Shown: positions 54,307-64,000 of the stretch, one piece after another
Numbering within the stretch: position 1 is the first letter of the stretch
How the letters are laid out: each line of letters opens with the position of its first letter
Assembly (NCBI GenBank): GCA_948474755.1
Contig: CAOLHI010001478.1
Location: forward strand, 496,001 to 560,000
Length of the DNA stretch: 64,000 bases
Direction of reading: 5' to 3'
Source of the DNA: Ctenosaura bakeri
Lineage: Eukaryota > Chordata > Lepidosauria > Squamata > Iguanidae
The notes under the pieces: generated by a model
The model's input: the letters and a program-made list of their open reading frames with translations, nothing else
The model's database searches: none
Told to the model about the DNA's origin: nothing
Made by a program: the position numbers and the translations under genes

Positions 54307-55634
54307 AATACAGTTTTCCATGAAGCAAAAATATGAGACCCCTTTGCTTCATGTTTTGTTTTATCTCAATTAACACACATTCCGCAGTCAATGCCTCCCC
54401 ACTTAGCTAAAATGCAGCCCCAGGCTGTGTGTTAGGGGTAGGGGGAAAAGTTGAATCTTGTTATACGTAGTGCAAATAGTCAGGAAAAGAGCTTGGGTGT
54501 GTGCCCCATACATCTTGTACTTTTGATTTAATACTGTGCTGACCCACAGAGTAGTGGCAGTGATGGGAATCTTCATACTAGTATGAAGCTGATATAATAG
54601 AACAAGGAACACCTCTGCAATGCCATTCTACCCTGGAGGACAGTGTGGGACATAGCTGAATTTAGATGAGTCATGCTATTGTCCTTCTATCCCAAACACT
54701 TTCAGGCTGGCAAAATCTGATGGTCTATAGGAATGTGTCCTAAAGACAAGCCTGTTGCAACTGATTGCCTTAGCAAACATAGTACCTTTTTATATGGTGT
54801 GGGAAGTGCCCCTGCATTATCCCTTTTTAAATCAATGGTGTTTTTTAGAGAGAGTGAAAGACCAAAGAATGGACTGCATAAGCTCATATATAAGGTCTGT
54901 AGACTAAAGATGATTTTTTTAATGATGCAGGACTACGTCTTTGAGAGGAAACCTCCGGATTAGACTGGTCTAACAAGGGATCACCTACTGAGATTTAAAA
55001 CACAACAGTTCAACTTAACTAATGATTTTTAAAGCTTTGCCTGGTTACGTCAAGGTCAGGAGCGTTAATGCAGGCCAGATGGTTCCGTTAGTCTGTATTT
55101 GATCCTCTCACCCTCGTTCAAGCCTGCACTCTAAATTGTATAATCCTGATTACAAAATAGATCATTTTAATGCAGGGATATCAGTGATATTTAGCTAAAA
55201 CGGAAAAATGGGCTTAAAAAAGAAACAAAGGAAGTCACATTTCTTTTTGTGTGGAGCAGGACAGAACAGATTATTCCTTACTAAGAGTTTGCTACTATGG
55301 AGGAGAATTTTTAGAAGATTCTTCTTTTAGAAGATAGATATAGAAGATTTCTATACAGAGGAAAAAAACTAGAAACTACTAAAGAATAGTAATATTTGTA
55401 AAGAGAAGAAATGTTCAAATGAGAACTGGCCTTATCAGCAATGGAGTATAAAATAAAAACAAATTACTTTTCGTGGAGAATAAGACTATCAATGGTTTCT
55501 AGTTATGTAGGCTACATATTAGAGGCAGAATGCTTGTCAATTCCAGTTGCTGGAGAAAGTGAGATGTTGCAAACGTTCTGTTTGGAGGTTTCCTGTAGGC
55601 ATCTGTTTGGTTATTGTGGGAGCTGAATGCTGTA
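54307..55634. other. Unique DNA, possible conserved non-coding element
   Basis: About 54960-55200 is repeat-free with several CpGs (GGTTACGTCAAGGTCAGGAG, GTTCCGTTAGTC) and homeodomain-type AATGATTT/TAATGC cores. No gene. Confidence 0.45.
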
Positions 55635-55637
55635 CTA

Positions 55638-55839
55638 GACCATTTCTGCACTACACTGTTATTGTGCTATTTTTCCACTTTCATCATGCTGTGGAATTCT
55701 GAGGTTTGTAGTTTACTGAGGTCCAAAAGCTCTCTGGCTGAGAATTCTAAATGTCCCTCCCTAAACTGCAAACCCCAGGATTCAATAGGATGTTGAAAGT
55801 GGAATAATAGCACTATAACAATGTAGTATGGAAATGGCC
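55638..55839. mobile_element. Harbinger-like MITE, full length, with 3-bp target duplication
   Basis: GACCATTTCTGCACTACACT at the left and TGTAGTATGGAAATGGCC at the right. The inner palindrome is built on GGTTTGTAGTTTACTGAGG and CTAAACTGCAAACCCC. Exact CTA duplications flank it (55635-55637 and 55840-55842). At 202 bp it is the longest member of the GGCCATTTC group here. Confidence 0.85.
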
Positions 55840-55869
55840 CTAGACAGGCCTTTGGTCTAATGATCCATG

Positions 55870-56430
55870 GGTTGTCTTGTTGGAAGAGCTCTATTGGGTG
55901 CCATTGTGTTTTCAGGCCCAATTCAAAGTGCTGATTACAAGCTGTGAAGCCCTATATGCCTCAGGTCCAGGTTATTTGAAGGACTGTGTCTCCTATATGA
56001 GCCTGCTCTTATCTTCAGACCTCCTCGGGAGGCCTTTGTCTCTGTTCCACCATCCTCACTGGCACATCTGGTTGGAACATGGGAATGGGCCTTCTCAGTA
56101 GCGGCTCTCAGGCTCTGGAGCTGCCTTCCCTGACAAGTTTGTCAGGCACCTTCCTTGCTATTCTTCCACAGTCAGGTGAAAACCCTTCAGGCCTTTGAGG
56201 GCTGACTGCTTAGCGGGAAAGTCCCTTTCATATCCCGAGTCACTTATATTTGTTGTTGTCCTTTACAGTGGTTATGCTTTTAGCTGCTTTTAATTTTATT
56301 GATAGTAGCATTATATTTTTAACTTGCGTGTGATGTAATTTTTTAATCTGTCTCTGTTTTAAGTTTTGTAGGCCACCTGAATTGGGGAAAAGGTGGGATA
56401 TCTAGGAGTGAACAAATCAATAAATAAGTC
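55870..56430 (+). pseudogene. L2 LINE ORF2 C-terminus and 3' UTR
   Basis: The translation near 55890-55990 reads LYWVPLCFQAQFKVL and GPGYLKD, the conserved end of L2-clade ORF2 (LHWLPV..FKVL..GPGYLKD). Downstream TCTGGAGCTGCCTTCCCTG corresponds to the LWNxLP segment. A 3' UTR follows, then GGTGGGATATCTAGGAGTGA and an AATCAATAAATAA tail. Frameshifts make it a dead copy. Confidence 0.8.
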
Positions 56431-56572
56431 TGCTAGTGGCAAGCCCACCAACAACTTTGTATGAGGATATAAGTAAATTTAATAATATCATGAGCATACT
56501 AATATTGGTAACACTGAGTTTTAAACCTATATTAATATTAGAATAAGGCATAGTACTAATGGTAGAATAAGG

Positions 56573-56795
56573 AAACCAGCATGACATAGTGCTTTGAGTA
56601 ATGAGCTCGTACTTTTGAGAGATCAGGATACTCAGCCATGACAAGCCACTAGGTGATGTTGGGCAAGTCATACTTATCTTCAGAGGAAGGTAGTGACAAA
56701 TGTCCTTTGGAAATCTTCCCCTTCTCCCCCTCCCCCCAAAAAAACCCTATGAGAGGATTACCATAAGTCAGAGTCAGCTTGAAGGCCCATAGCAT
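56573..56795 (+). mobile_element. tRNA-derived SINE
   Basis: CAGCATGACATAGTGCTTTGAG is the tRNA-like head. GTGATGTTGGGCAAGTCATAC, TCAGAGGAAGGTAGTGACAA form the body, and CCATAAGTCAGAGTCAGCTTG the BovB-like tail. A C/A-rich low-complexity insert lies at 56720-56745. Confidence 0.7.
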
Positions 56796-58162
56796 GATAT
56801 TAGGGAAGTTCTTGGTGAATACTCTTTTGGTGGTCTACATACTTCTTTTGGACCATGGGAGAGTGAATGCACCTCCTCCTTACCTTGCTGTGATTGGCTA
56901 TAGGGGCATAGCCCCGTCCCATCCATCTGCAATTGCATAGCTGGGAGAGAAGGAGCAGTCATCAGCCTCCAGACCTCCATCATAAATAAGCTGGCAGAGC
57001 TTTATACTTCAACATTCTAGAATAAGATCTTGGCCAATGGGCCAGTGAGTGGTGGAGCAAAATAATATGTGGAATTGTTAAGAATCTTCTCAGAGAGGTA
57101 CACTGCAAAGAATGAGAGTTGTACAAGATCACACACGTAGATTCCTAGAATGTAAGACACTGTGTTTGACCAGAGTTCTGGAAGTTGTGCTTGAAAAAGA
57201 TAAATTTTCTAAGATCTGCTTGAGTCAGTCAATGAGAAAACTTGGAAAATGTGAAGTTGAGCCTTAGCTGAGTTGAACAAAGTTAGGTCATCACTAGATG
57301 ACACTTGATCAAGCTGAATACTACACATGTTAGGTAGTTTTGCTTTAGGGGTGGGCCAACCGAATCCTCGCCAGGGATTTGATATTTGTGAATCCAAATC
57401 CTTGCATCAAAATAGATAAACCAAATCTTTCGAATCCACCAACCAAATAGTTTGTTGGAGACCAGGATGCCTGAAGACCTGGGAGAACAAACACACAAGA
57501 GGAGATGGCAAGTAGATGAGTTTTCCACTTGGAGTAATAATGGCCTTTGCTAACAATTTCAGAAATTACATCTGGGGTTGTATACTAATATATTTAAATT
57601 GAACATTTAATATTTAAGTTCAGCATGATTTTCTGTGCTGAAAATCAATGGCATGTATACATACTAGAGTCAGTGGGTCTGATGCTTATCAGAAGTAGTG
57701 GGGAAGAGGGCAAGGTCACACAATCGCATCCAGTGATTGCCACATGTAGGCTAGTGTATCTCCTTCCACAAGACCAGTGCCTGGTTGTAAACCTATAGCT
57801 AGAATAAGATGAGAATTGAAATGTCTGTCATGGTTTCTCATGAGCCACATGACAAACCACACGTAGCAGAAAGGATTTTTTTAAAAAAAAAAAATAATAA
57901 TTGGCACCTCCGGGGCCTGCCAAAGGCTTGATTGGCTGGAAGGTCCAGTCTTCTTGAGATTTCAAGGACAGCTGAAAGATTCCTTTGCATAACTCCCTTG
58001 CAAAGCTCTTTCATAGACAATTCTGGGGTTTGCAGTTTTACCAGGTGTCACAGCCTTCTCTGCCAAAGTGTTCTGGTGCAAATTACAAACCCCAGGATGC
58101 CAGAAGGAGCCATGCAAAGAAAATAAAGTTTTAACCTAGATTATCTCTGTACTGTAGTATGT
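56796..58162. other. Unique DNA with palindromic fragments
   Basis: About 58020-58110 (CTGGGGTTTGCAGTTTTACC and AATTACAAACCCCAGGATGC) is a decayed MITE arm pair. No gene. Confidence 0.45.
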
Positions 58163-58229
58163 GGCCCTGTTTACACAGGCAAGAAAATGTGGAATTAATC
58201 CACATTTTCCTGCCTGTGTAGAAAGGGCC
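58163..58229. mobile_element. 67-bp palindromic element with GGCCCT ends
   Basis: GGCCCTGTTTACACAGGCA and TGCCTGTGTAGAAAGGGCC are the arms; AAAATGTGGATTAATCC-type sequence forms the centre (GTGGAATTAATCCAC). It is probably a minimal member of the GGCCCTTTC group. No clear target duplication. Confidence 0.6.
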
Positions 58230-58284
58230 TTCATGTCATTTTCAGTTTGGGGAGATCTTGAGGTAAAACTATGACAATTGTCCT

Positions 58285-58365
58285 GGCCAGATTTCTTCAG
58301 AGGGAGGTTTGCCTTTGCCTAGGCTTTTACTAAGGCTGAGAGAGTGTGTCTTGCCCAAGATTATC
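58285..58365 (-). mobile_element. tRNA-derived SINE fragment
   Basis: AGATTTCTTCAGAGGGAGGTT, TGCCTTTGCCTAGGC and GCTGAGAGAGTGTGTCTTGC are the complement of the SINE body seen at 222-361. Confidence 0.65.
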
Positions 58366-59250
58366 CTTCTTTTTAAAGATTATCCTTCTCTTGCTTTTTA
58401 AACCCTTTTTTTAAAAAAAAGGATTCGAAAGATTTGAGATTTGTGAGATTCATGGATTCTCAGAACCTTCCAGGGATTCAGAAAATTCTGGATTCATCCC
58501 ATCCCTATTTTGCTTCCATATCACGAAGGAGAAGGCTATGAAGAATAACCTGGGAGAAACATGATTGCAACTGGCAATTCCATAACCCAGCTTTCCTCTG
58601 CAGGCAAGGCTGCCATGTTGGCATATTCTTAAAACCAACGTTCTGGCCATACGGCTCCCTTTAGAGCTCCATGAGAACTTGTGAACAAGTGACTCCTCTA
58701 AGCACATGGTTGTTTTTTTAATGTGTTAAGTCTTGCCTTAACTTGTTTGGCTGATCCATCTTATATCAGATTATGTTTGTATTTATTGGGATTTGTGGCT
58801 GTATTATTGCCTCTGAGCCCATATGGATAGCTAATTTGTCAATTAGAACAATGCAATGCTGATCACAGCAAAGGGGCTCTTAAACATCATTATTGGTTTC
58901 AAAATAGGGCTGACCTTGAGACACAAATTCATTTTCTCTGACAACCTTTTCTTCTTTTTTCCCTGTCAGATTACAGATATGTAAATTGCAGAAAAGTCTT
59001 GAATATTCATCTTAGACAACACTGAGACTGTTCAGGACTTGCTTGAAATGAAAAATGAATCTGGCTCAGTGCTGAACTGTGCACAGTGGTGTGGAGTAAA
59101 CAGCATCCATTGGTATTAATTACTCCTGTGTAATCAGAACCAACAGGACTATTTGTAATGAGGTGCATTGCCTATTTATATATTAACTTATATTAACATA
59201 TCTGTAAGTTCTTCTTTGGGGTTTTTTTTTTAAGATCAAAAGTGGGGAAA
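58366..59250. other. Unique DNA, possible conserved non-coding element
   Basis: About 58850-59170 is repeat-free with TTAATTACTCCTGTGTAATC and a TTTTCCCTGTCAG acceptor-like motif, but no open exon follows. Confidence 0.4.
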
Positions 59251-59254
59251 AGTG

Positions 59255-59400
59255 TGTCCAACAGGTTGTAGGCTGCCTGTGGAGACTCATTTTGCAGCCC
59301 CCAAATCCCCATTTTTAAAACGAAAAATGCCATTTTTCACCCCAGATGGTCAAAAATTAGGAACAAACGTTATAACAGGCCCTATCACTGGTACTTCTCT
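59255..59400. mobile_element. hAT-like fragment
   Basis: GTAGGCTGCCTGTGGAGAC, TTTGCAGCCCCCAAATCCCC and CATTTTTCACCCCAGATGG resemble the interior of hAT elements such as that at 42759. Ends not found. Confidence 0.4.
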
Positions 59401-59474
59401 CCTAGTGTTGTCAGCTTAGATTGGCAGTAGCAGTTTGGCAGATATATTTTCCATCACCTGAGCCTTGGACTTTA

Positions 59475-59595
59475 TACATCAGTGGTGGAGACTCTTTGAC
59501 ACTCCAGATGTTTTGGACTACAGCAATGACATTGGTCATACTGGGTGGAGATGATGAAAGTTGTATACCAAAATATCTGGATCACCCAAGGATCC
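59475..59595. mobile_element. hAT-like palindromic MITE
   Basis: ACACTCCAGATGTTTTGGAC and CAAAATATCTGGATCACC are inverted arms of the 'ccagatgttttggactac' family. Confidence 0.5.
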
Positions 59596-60347
59596 TGTCT
59601 TCTATTATATAAACAAATCTCTGCCACAGAGCTATGGTTCTCTCCTTCTATTTTCATCTTGTAGGTTCATGTGAAAATAAAACATACATGTCAAAATTCT
59701 TGCTGCTCCAGAATGGCATGAGATTGCAAGCAAAAGTTTGTAGCTAAAAGCAGGAATGACAGCAACTACACATTTTGCCCCTTTCATGTGTAGCTGAAGT
59801 CCATGTTAGCTTACCTTTCAGCATGGGAGTCTAGTATTAACAGAGTAACCTTATGACATAAAGAAGGAACTTCACTGTGGGTTTCACTGCTAGTTTCCCG
59901 AACTAAGTTCAAGGTATACATTCACACATTTCAATAAGGATAGCATTCCATCAGCTGAATTTCAAGATTGTATCTTGGGATACCATAGAATTGTAGATTT
60001 GGATTTAACCTGACAACAAGCCTGAAATTTAGTTCTGTTTTGAAAATTCTTTATCAGTTAATAATAATTTATCTCTATTTCACAATGAACACCACCAGTT
60101 CCTTTATTTGAGACACAAAAGAAACCCTATAGTATGTTTGCAGCTGCATAGAAGCTGACTGTGAGAGTAAATTCTATTCCGTTTCACTAATAGTTCTGTG
60201 AATGAAGGAGAGAGTCCAGAAATTTACAACATCACATAGTGATGACTGTCAGATGTTAGCAAAACCATGGCATTCATCTGTTGACTGAGAGCAAATCTGG
60301 GTTTCTCACAATGGACATTTGGGTTTTGGATGGATTCTTGAAATATG
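59596..60347. other. Unique non-coding DNA
   Basis: No gene or repeat family recognised. Confidence 0.5.
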
Positions 60348-60478
60348 GGGTGGGCAAATGTGGTCCTACAGTTGTTATTGGACTGTAATACCCATCAGTC
60401 TGCATCAACATAGCCAATGAGAAGGAATGCTGGGATCTGAAATCCAGTGATACCTGGAGGGTACTTTGCCCATCTGCA
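60348..60478. mobile_element. hAT-like palindromic MITE, nearly complete
   Basis: GGGGTGGGCAAATGTGGTCC and GGAGGGTACTTTGCCCATC are inverted ends. TATTGGACTGTAATACCC and GCTGGGATCTGAAATCCAG form inner arms. Confidence 0.6.
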
Positions 60479-61309
60479 CTGTAAAACTGGGCCTTCAAAT
60501 GTAAAACATGTCTGTGCATGTAGATGGATATTCCCCATGCCTAGTGCATCCAAAGCAAGAGAAGATCAATATATACATACTTGATGTTATTCCTAAGCAA
60601 AGTGGCTAACCTTCAAGGAGGCTTAGAGCAGATCATTTCCACAACAAGAAAACCACTAATGATTGCTGAGATGTGCGGTTAACTGCTCCTCTTGTCTTTA
60701 TCCAGCATTGTTTCTAAAAGTCACTGACTCCAAGCAACGACAGTAGTATTTGCTACATGCTAAGCTATGGGAATAATGTTTGTGTGGGTGTTATGACTGA
60801 TTAGCAGATAGTACTCATCCTTAATGTTTCCATAATTCTTATGTCTATGCACCATTTTGAATGTTCCTTGTTTCCCCATCTTGTTTGTAGCTGACATCCC
60901 CATAGTGTAAGAGTTCCTGGTCAGCAGCCCCAGGACTCACTGTGTTGCATGGCCATTCCATACCTGGTGGAAAGCAGAGGGTGTTAGAGAAGCATTTGGC
61001 TATGTTTCCATAGCCAAATGCAGACTAAGGACATCTTCCACCAAGATCCTTCAGCTCCTCCTGAAGTCTTAGCAGGTAATGTCATTGGTCTGTGTCTGGC
61101 TAAGGAAATATAACTAGACACCTCTATGATTCCCTGCACTCTCCACAAGCAGTGCCATGGGAGCTGGGGGAAGCTATCATAGTGAGTTGGAGGAGAACTT
61201 TAATCACTATGGAGGGAAGAAGGGAATGCCAGCCTCTGCAGTGACCAAATAATACATATGCAAGCATAAGGTGGAATTATGCTTGTAGATGTCACTGTAC
61301 ACCAGCTGA
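60479..61309. other. Unique non-coding DNA
   Basis: No gene or repeat family recognised. Confidence 0.5.
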
Positions 61310-61545
61310 GTGGTGGATTTGAACTCTGGTCTCCAGGGTCATAGTCCAATACTCAAATCACTAGCATGATTTGACCACTAGAATCATTCAGCAATGGAAA
61401 CCTGATGGGTGACCCTGGGCAGGTCACATTCTCTCAGCTTCCTTTCTTCTGCCAAGAAATCCCGGTGATCGATTTGCCTTAGGGTTGCCATACATTGGAA
61501 ACAACTTGAAGACACACAACAGCAACAACAACAACAACAACAGTA
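61310..61545 (+). mobile_element. Two SINE pieces in head-to-head arrangement with (AAC)n tail
   Basis: 61310-61365 is a minus-strand head piece (GGATTTGAACTCTGGTCTCC). 61380-61545 is a plus-strand body and tail (GGTGACCCTGGGCAGGTCAC, GTTGCCATACATTGGAAACA, ACTTGAAGACACACAACAGC), ending in (AAC)n at 61520-61542. The two heads meet near 61370, which suggests one insertion into another or a local inversion. Confidence 0.65.
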
Positions 61546-62230
61546 GCAGCAATAGCAAGAACAATGTCAGTAATGGCTATACCATCCTGTGTTTGTGTGT
61601 GTGCATATGTGTGTGTGCATGCTTGCATATGCATGTGCTTAACTGTGTAGTCCTTTACATTGTTATAATACAAGCATAGGAGCCTCTCTTATTCTGCAGG
61701 GTGTGTGCTCATAAGCTTGTTCATTGAAACCCAGCTGTGGCATGACTGCTGTGTGAAACCACAGGCGGTAAGAAGCCCTACCCGCCAATCCTCTTAAGCT
61801 GTTTTAGTTGCTGTGCGGTCACTGGAGCTCCAGCACCAAGGACAGGGCACTGCTGGATAAATGGAGAGGCCTGATACTATGAGCTGCTCTAGCCCAGAGG
61901 CTCAGCAGTCTGAGCCCTAAATCACCTCAACTCCAAGTAGTTCAACTTAACTGGTCTAAAAGTGAAAACAACACCAGCATCACCAGCACCAACATATATG
62001 ATACTTTGAAAGGATGGGTCAGGTAGCTCACTGAATTAATGTGGCCTTCTTCCCTCAAATATATGCCTGTTTAATCAGCTTTGAATCCTTATAAATCCCG
62101 AACTGGGATAACAAATAACTGATCAGCTATCTCCAGGAAATTGTCTACCTCTTTTGACTAGTTATTAGGGAAAGGCAGAAGTTAAATTTTCCCTCTTCTT
62201 GTTTTTCCTTCCCTTCTACCCCTTTGTCTC
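61546..62230. other. Unique DNA
   Basis: GT-rich stretch at 61588-61620. No gene recognised. Confidence 0.5.
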
Positions 62231-62244
62231 AAAAAAAAAAAAAA

Positions 62245-62275
<31 letters not shown>

Positions 62276-62301
62276 AAGAAAGAGAGAGAGAGAAAGAAAA
62301 G
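62231..62301. repeat. A-run with (GA)n and (GACA)n
   Basis: A15 followed by alternating GA, GACA and GAAA units. Confidence 0.9.
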
Positions 62302-62602
62302 AGGCCAAGCAGGTAACACAAGTGACTTTCATAGCTTAGATGTGTAGTGGATGTGAAATTAAGCAGAAATGCAATAACATGACAAAATTTAAAATTAAAG
62401 CAGTCAAAGTGGGATGGGTAACAATCTTTTCCTGTCCATTTTTACTTCCCCAGTATGCCACTTATCACAGCAAAGGAAAGCCAGTATTGACAAAGACATC
62501 AAATTGTGATTTTCCCTCTGGCTAAGTGTAGTTTTTGCTCAGGGCAAGAAAGAAACAGCAATCTTTCAACTAGAAACTGAGTTCACAATTCCTAGTCCTT
62601 TT

Positions 62603-63057
62603 TTTTTAAAAAAAAATAAAGTTTACATTAAACATAAAAAACCCTTCCCCACTTCCATCTTTTCCCCAATTGAATCTGCTTATTTATCTTCATACACGCA
62701 TATTTTAGCCATAACAATAGTCTTCCATTATTACATTGTATATCTTACATTAATGCATTACTACTTATAGCATATCTTACACATTATTACTTTCTTTATT
62801 TTCATTGTTACTTTCTATTTTATTTCTTTATCCAATCCAATACTTCTCTCCATTCCCTTTCAAAGTTCTGGATAGGTTTATTTTTCAATAAGAGTGCTAA
62901 TTTTTCTTTTTCTACCATATCCAGTACCTTGAGTTTTCATTCTTTTATATCTACATATTCCCTTTTTTCCCAATATTGTGCATATGTCAGTCTTGCAGCA
63001 GTTACCATATGTAACAATATCTTCTGATGACATTTTATTTCTCTCTCTTTTTTAAAT
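62603..63057 (-). mobile_element. L1 LINE 3' end with ORF2 C-terminal remnant
   Basis: The minus translation of about 62880-63057 contains KILLHMVTAARLTYAQYW followed by EKLALLLKNKPIQNFE-like residues, typical of the extreme C-terminus of vertebrate L1 ORF2. An AT-rich 3' UTR follows and ends in the complement of a poly(A) tail at 62603. Flanks TTCCTAGTCCTTTT (62589-62602) and TTCCTTAGTCCTTTT (63058-63072) are a target duplication with one indel. It is 5'-truncated. Confidence 0.8.
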
Positions 63058-63072
63058 TTCCTTAGTCCTTTT

Positions 63073-63706
63073 GAAGATTGCTCAACAGTAATTAAACAGC
63101 CAGAGTGCCAACACCACACTTTGCCAGGATTTGCATGTGATATTTAATCGTCGTCTAAAACCATGAGCTTTTGGATCCAATTCCTCTGAGAACTGGATCC
63201 TAAAAATGCTCAAGTTGACATGCAGATCCAGCAAATCTATAGATGAGTCAGGCAAGTCACACAGCAGCCATCACAGTGCAATCAGTTCCAACTCATATTT
63301 CATGTGCTATTGGGACACCCTCCACAAACTGAATAGTTGTGCGGCAAGTGCAGTTTGGAAATTTGGGAATTGGGCATGTGATGAAAAAATAATTTGAACA
63401 AATCCAAAGGGATACAGGCTAATGCCTTTATTGGCACAAATTAAAAACCCCAATGTGGCAGACTACATGACTCTCAGAGTATGGTTCTATGAAACAGCCA
63501 TTATGGACAGAGAGCAAGCTGGACTGGGAACATGATGTGAGAACTGGAAGCCTTCAATATATGCCATAGCTATTATTAAAATTACACACATACTGTATGC
63601 ATGACTTCTTTTTACAGAGGAATCGAATTTCTCAATGACTCCAATGGCAGCTTTTCAATGACTTCAGTGAAAGTTCTGCATTTCTGCCTTCATCAGTGCT
63701 ACAGGG
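63073..63706. other. Unique non-coding DNA
   Basis: No gene or repeat family recognised. Confidence 0.5.
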
Positions 63707-63800
63707 CAGGGGTCAGAAGTGCATCATCTATGGGCTACATGTGGCCCTTGGCCATTGTTCCCTCTGTGGAAGAAAGTGACACCAAATTTGGTGGCAGAGC
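63707..63800. mobile_element. hAT-like left-end fragment
   Basis: CAGGGGTCAGAAGTGCATC and GGGCTACATGTGGCCCTTGG resemble the left end of hAT elements. The right end is not in view. Confidence 0.45.
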
Positions 63801-64000
63801 AGCAAATCAAACTGTGATTTTTGCACTAAACCAAACCACGCAAGCAATATATATCTGGTTTTAGAGAAACCTCCAGGAAGAATAATTTTGTTCCAGACCA
63901 AGTCATACTTTCCCACATGAACATTCTTTTAACGGGAAAACATAATTTTGCAAATCAGAAGTAGTCCCCCAACTCTTGTTTGCTGCCATACTGCCCTTGT
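63801..64000. other. Unique non-coding DNA to window edge
   Basis: No feature recognised. Confidence 0.45.

Noticed and set aside
1..64000. A novel multi-gene system or operon
   Set aside because: No gene clusters, no long coding sequence and no intact transposase or reverse transcriptase were found; the content is repeats and non-coding DNA.

Overview
This window looks like nuclear DNA from a squamate reptile, probably a lizard. That is an inference from its mix of interspersed repeats: a 5S rRNA-derived SINE, several tRNA-derived SINEs with RTE/BovB- or L2-like tails, CR1, L2, L1 and RTE-BovB fragments, hAT and Harbinger-like MITEs, a Tigger-like MITE and solo LTRs. There is no bacterial or phage organisation. 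I found no convincing host protein-coding gene. The open frames are short and lie in repeats or AT-rich non-coding DNA, so this is an intergenic or intronic gene-poor stretch. One 51-nt candidate micro-exon at 58-108 (minus strand) is speculative.

Layout. 1-4.8 kb: SINE and 5S-SINE, an L1 3' end with a 15-bp target duplication (631-1237), a 447-bp GC-rich Harbinger-like element with 3-bp duplications (1716-2162), and an L2-like 3' end split by a MITE. 5-23 kb: mostly unique AT-rich DNA with scattered MITEs, SINEs and LINE ends. 23-27.9 kb: a solo LTR (23082-23950), a GC-rich element with a 22-bp YY1-like array (24141-24704), a hairpin MITE (25023-25129), a second type of solo LTR with CCAAT, TATA and poly(A) signals (25838-26539), and a hAT element. 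28-33 kb: MITEs, a short LTR-like element and a CR1 end. 33-36 kb: unique DNA. 36-46.7 kb: the most repeat-dense part, with L2, CR1, SINE, an RTE split by a Tigger-like MITE, a hAT split by a solo LTR, a minisatellite-bearing hAT and further MITEs. 47-64 kb: unique DNA alternating with SINEs, MITEs, an L2 end and an L1 ORF2 tail.

The best-supported original observations are structural. One group of non-autonomous elements shares ends of the type GGCCmTTTCyGCAC. Four copies have exact 3-bp target duplications. Its members range from 67-107 bp foldbacks to 450-560 bp GC-rich elements with different cores. A separate hAT-like family with 8-bp duplications carries an internal GC-rich minisatellite. 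Two solo LTR families and several nested insertions give relative ages. I do not see a convincing new multi-gene system. Several repeat-free stretches that keep CpG are flagged as possible conserved non-coding elements, which only alignment can confirm.
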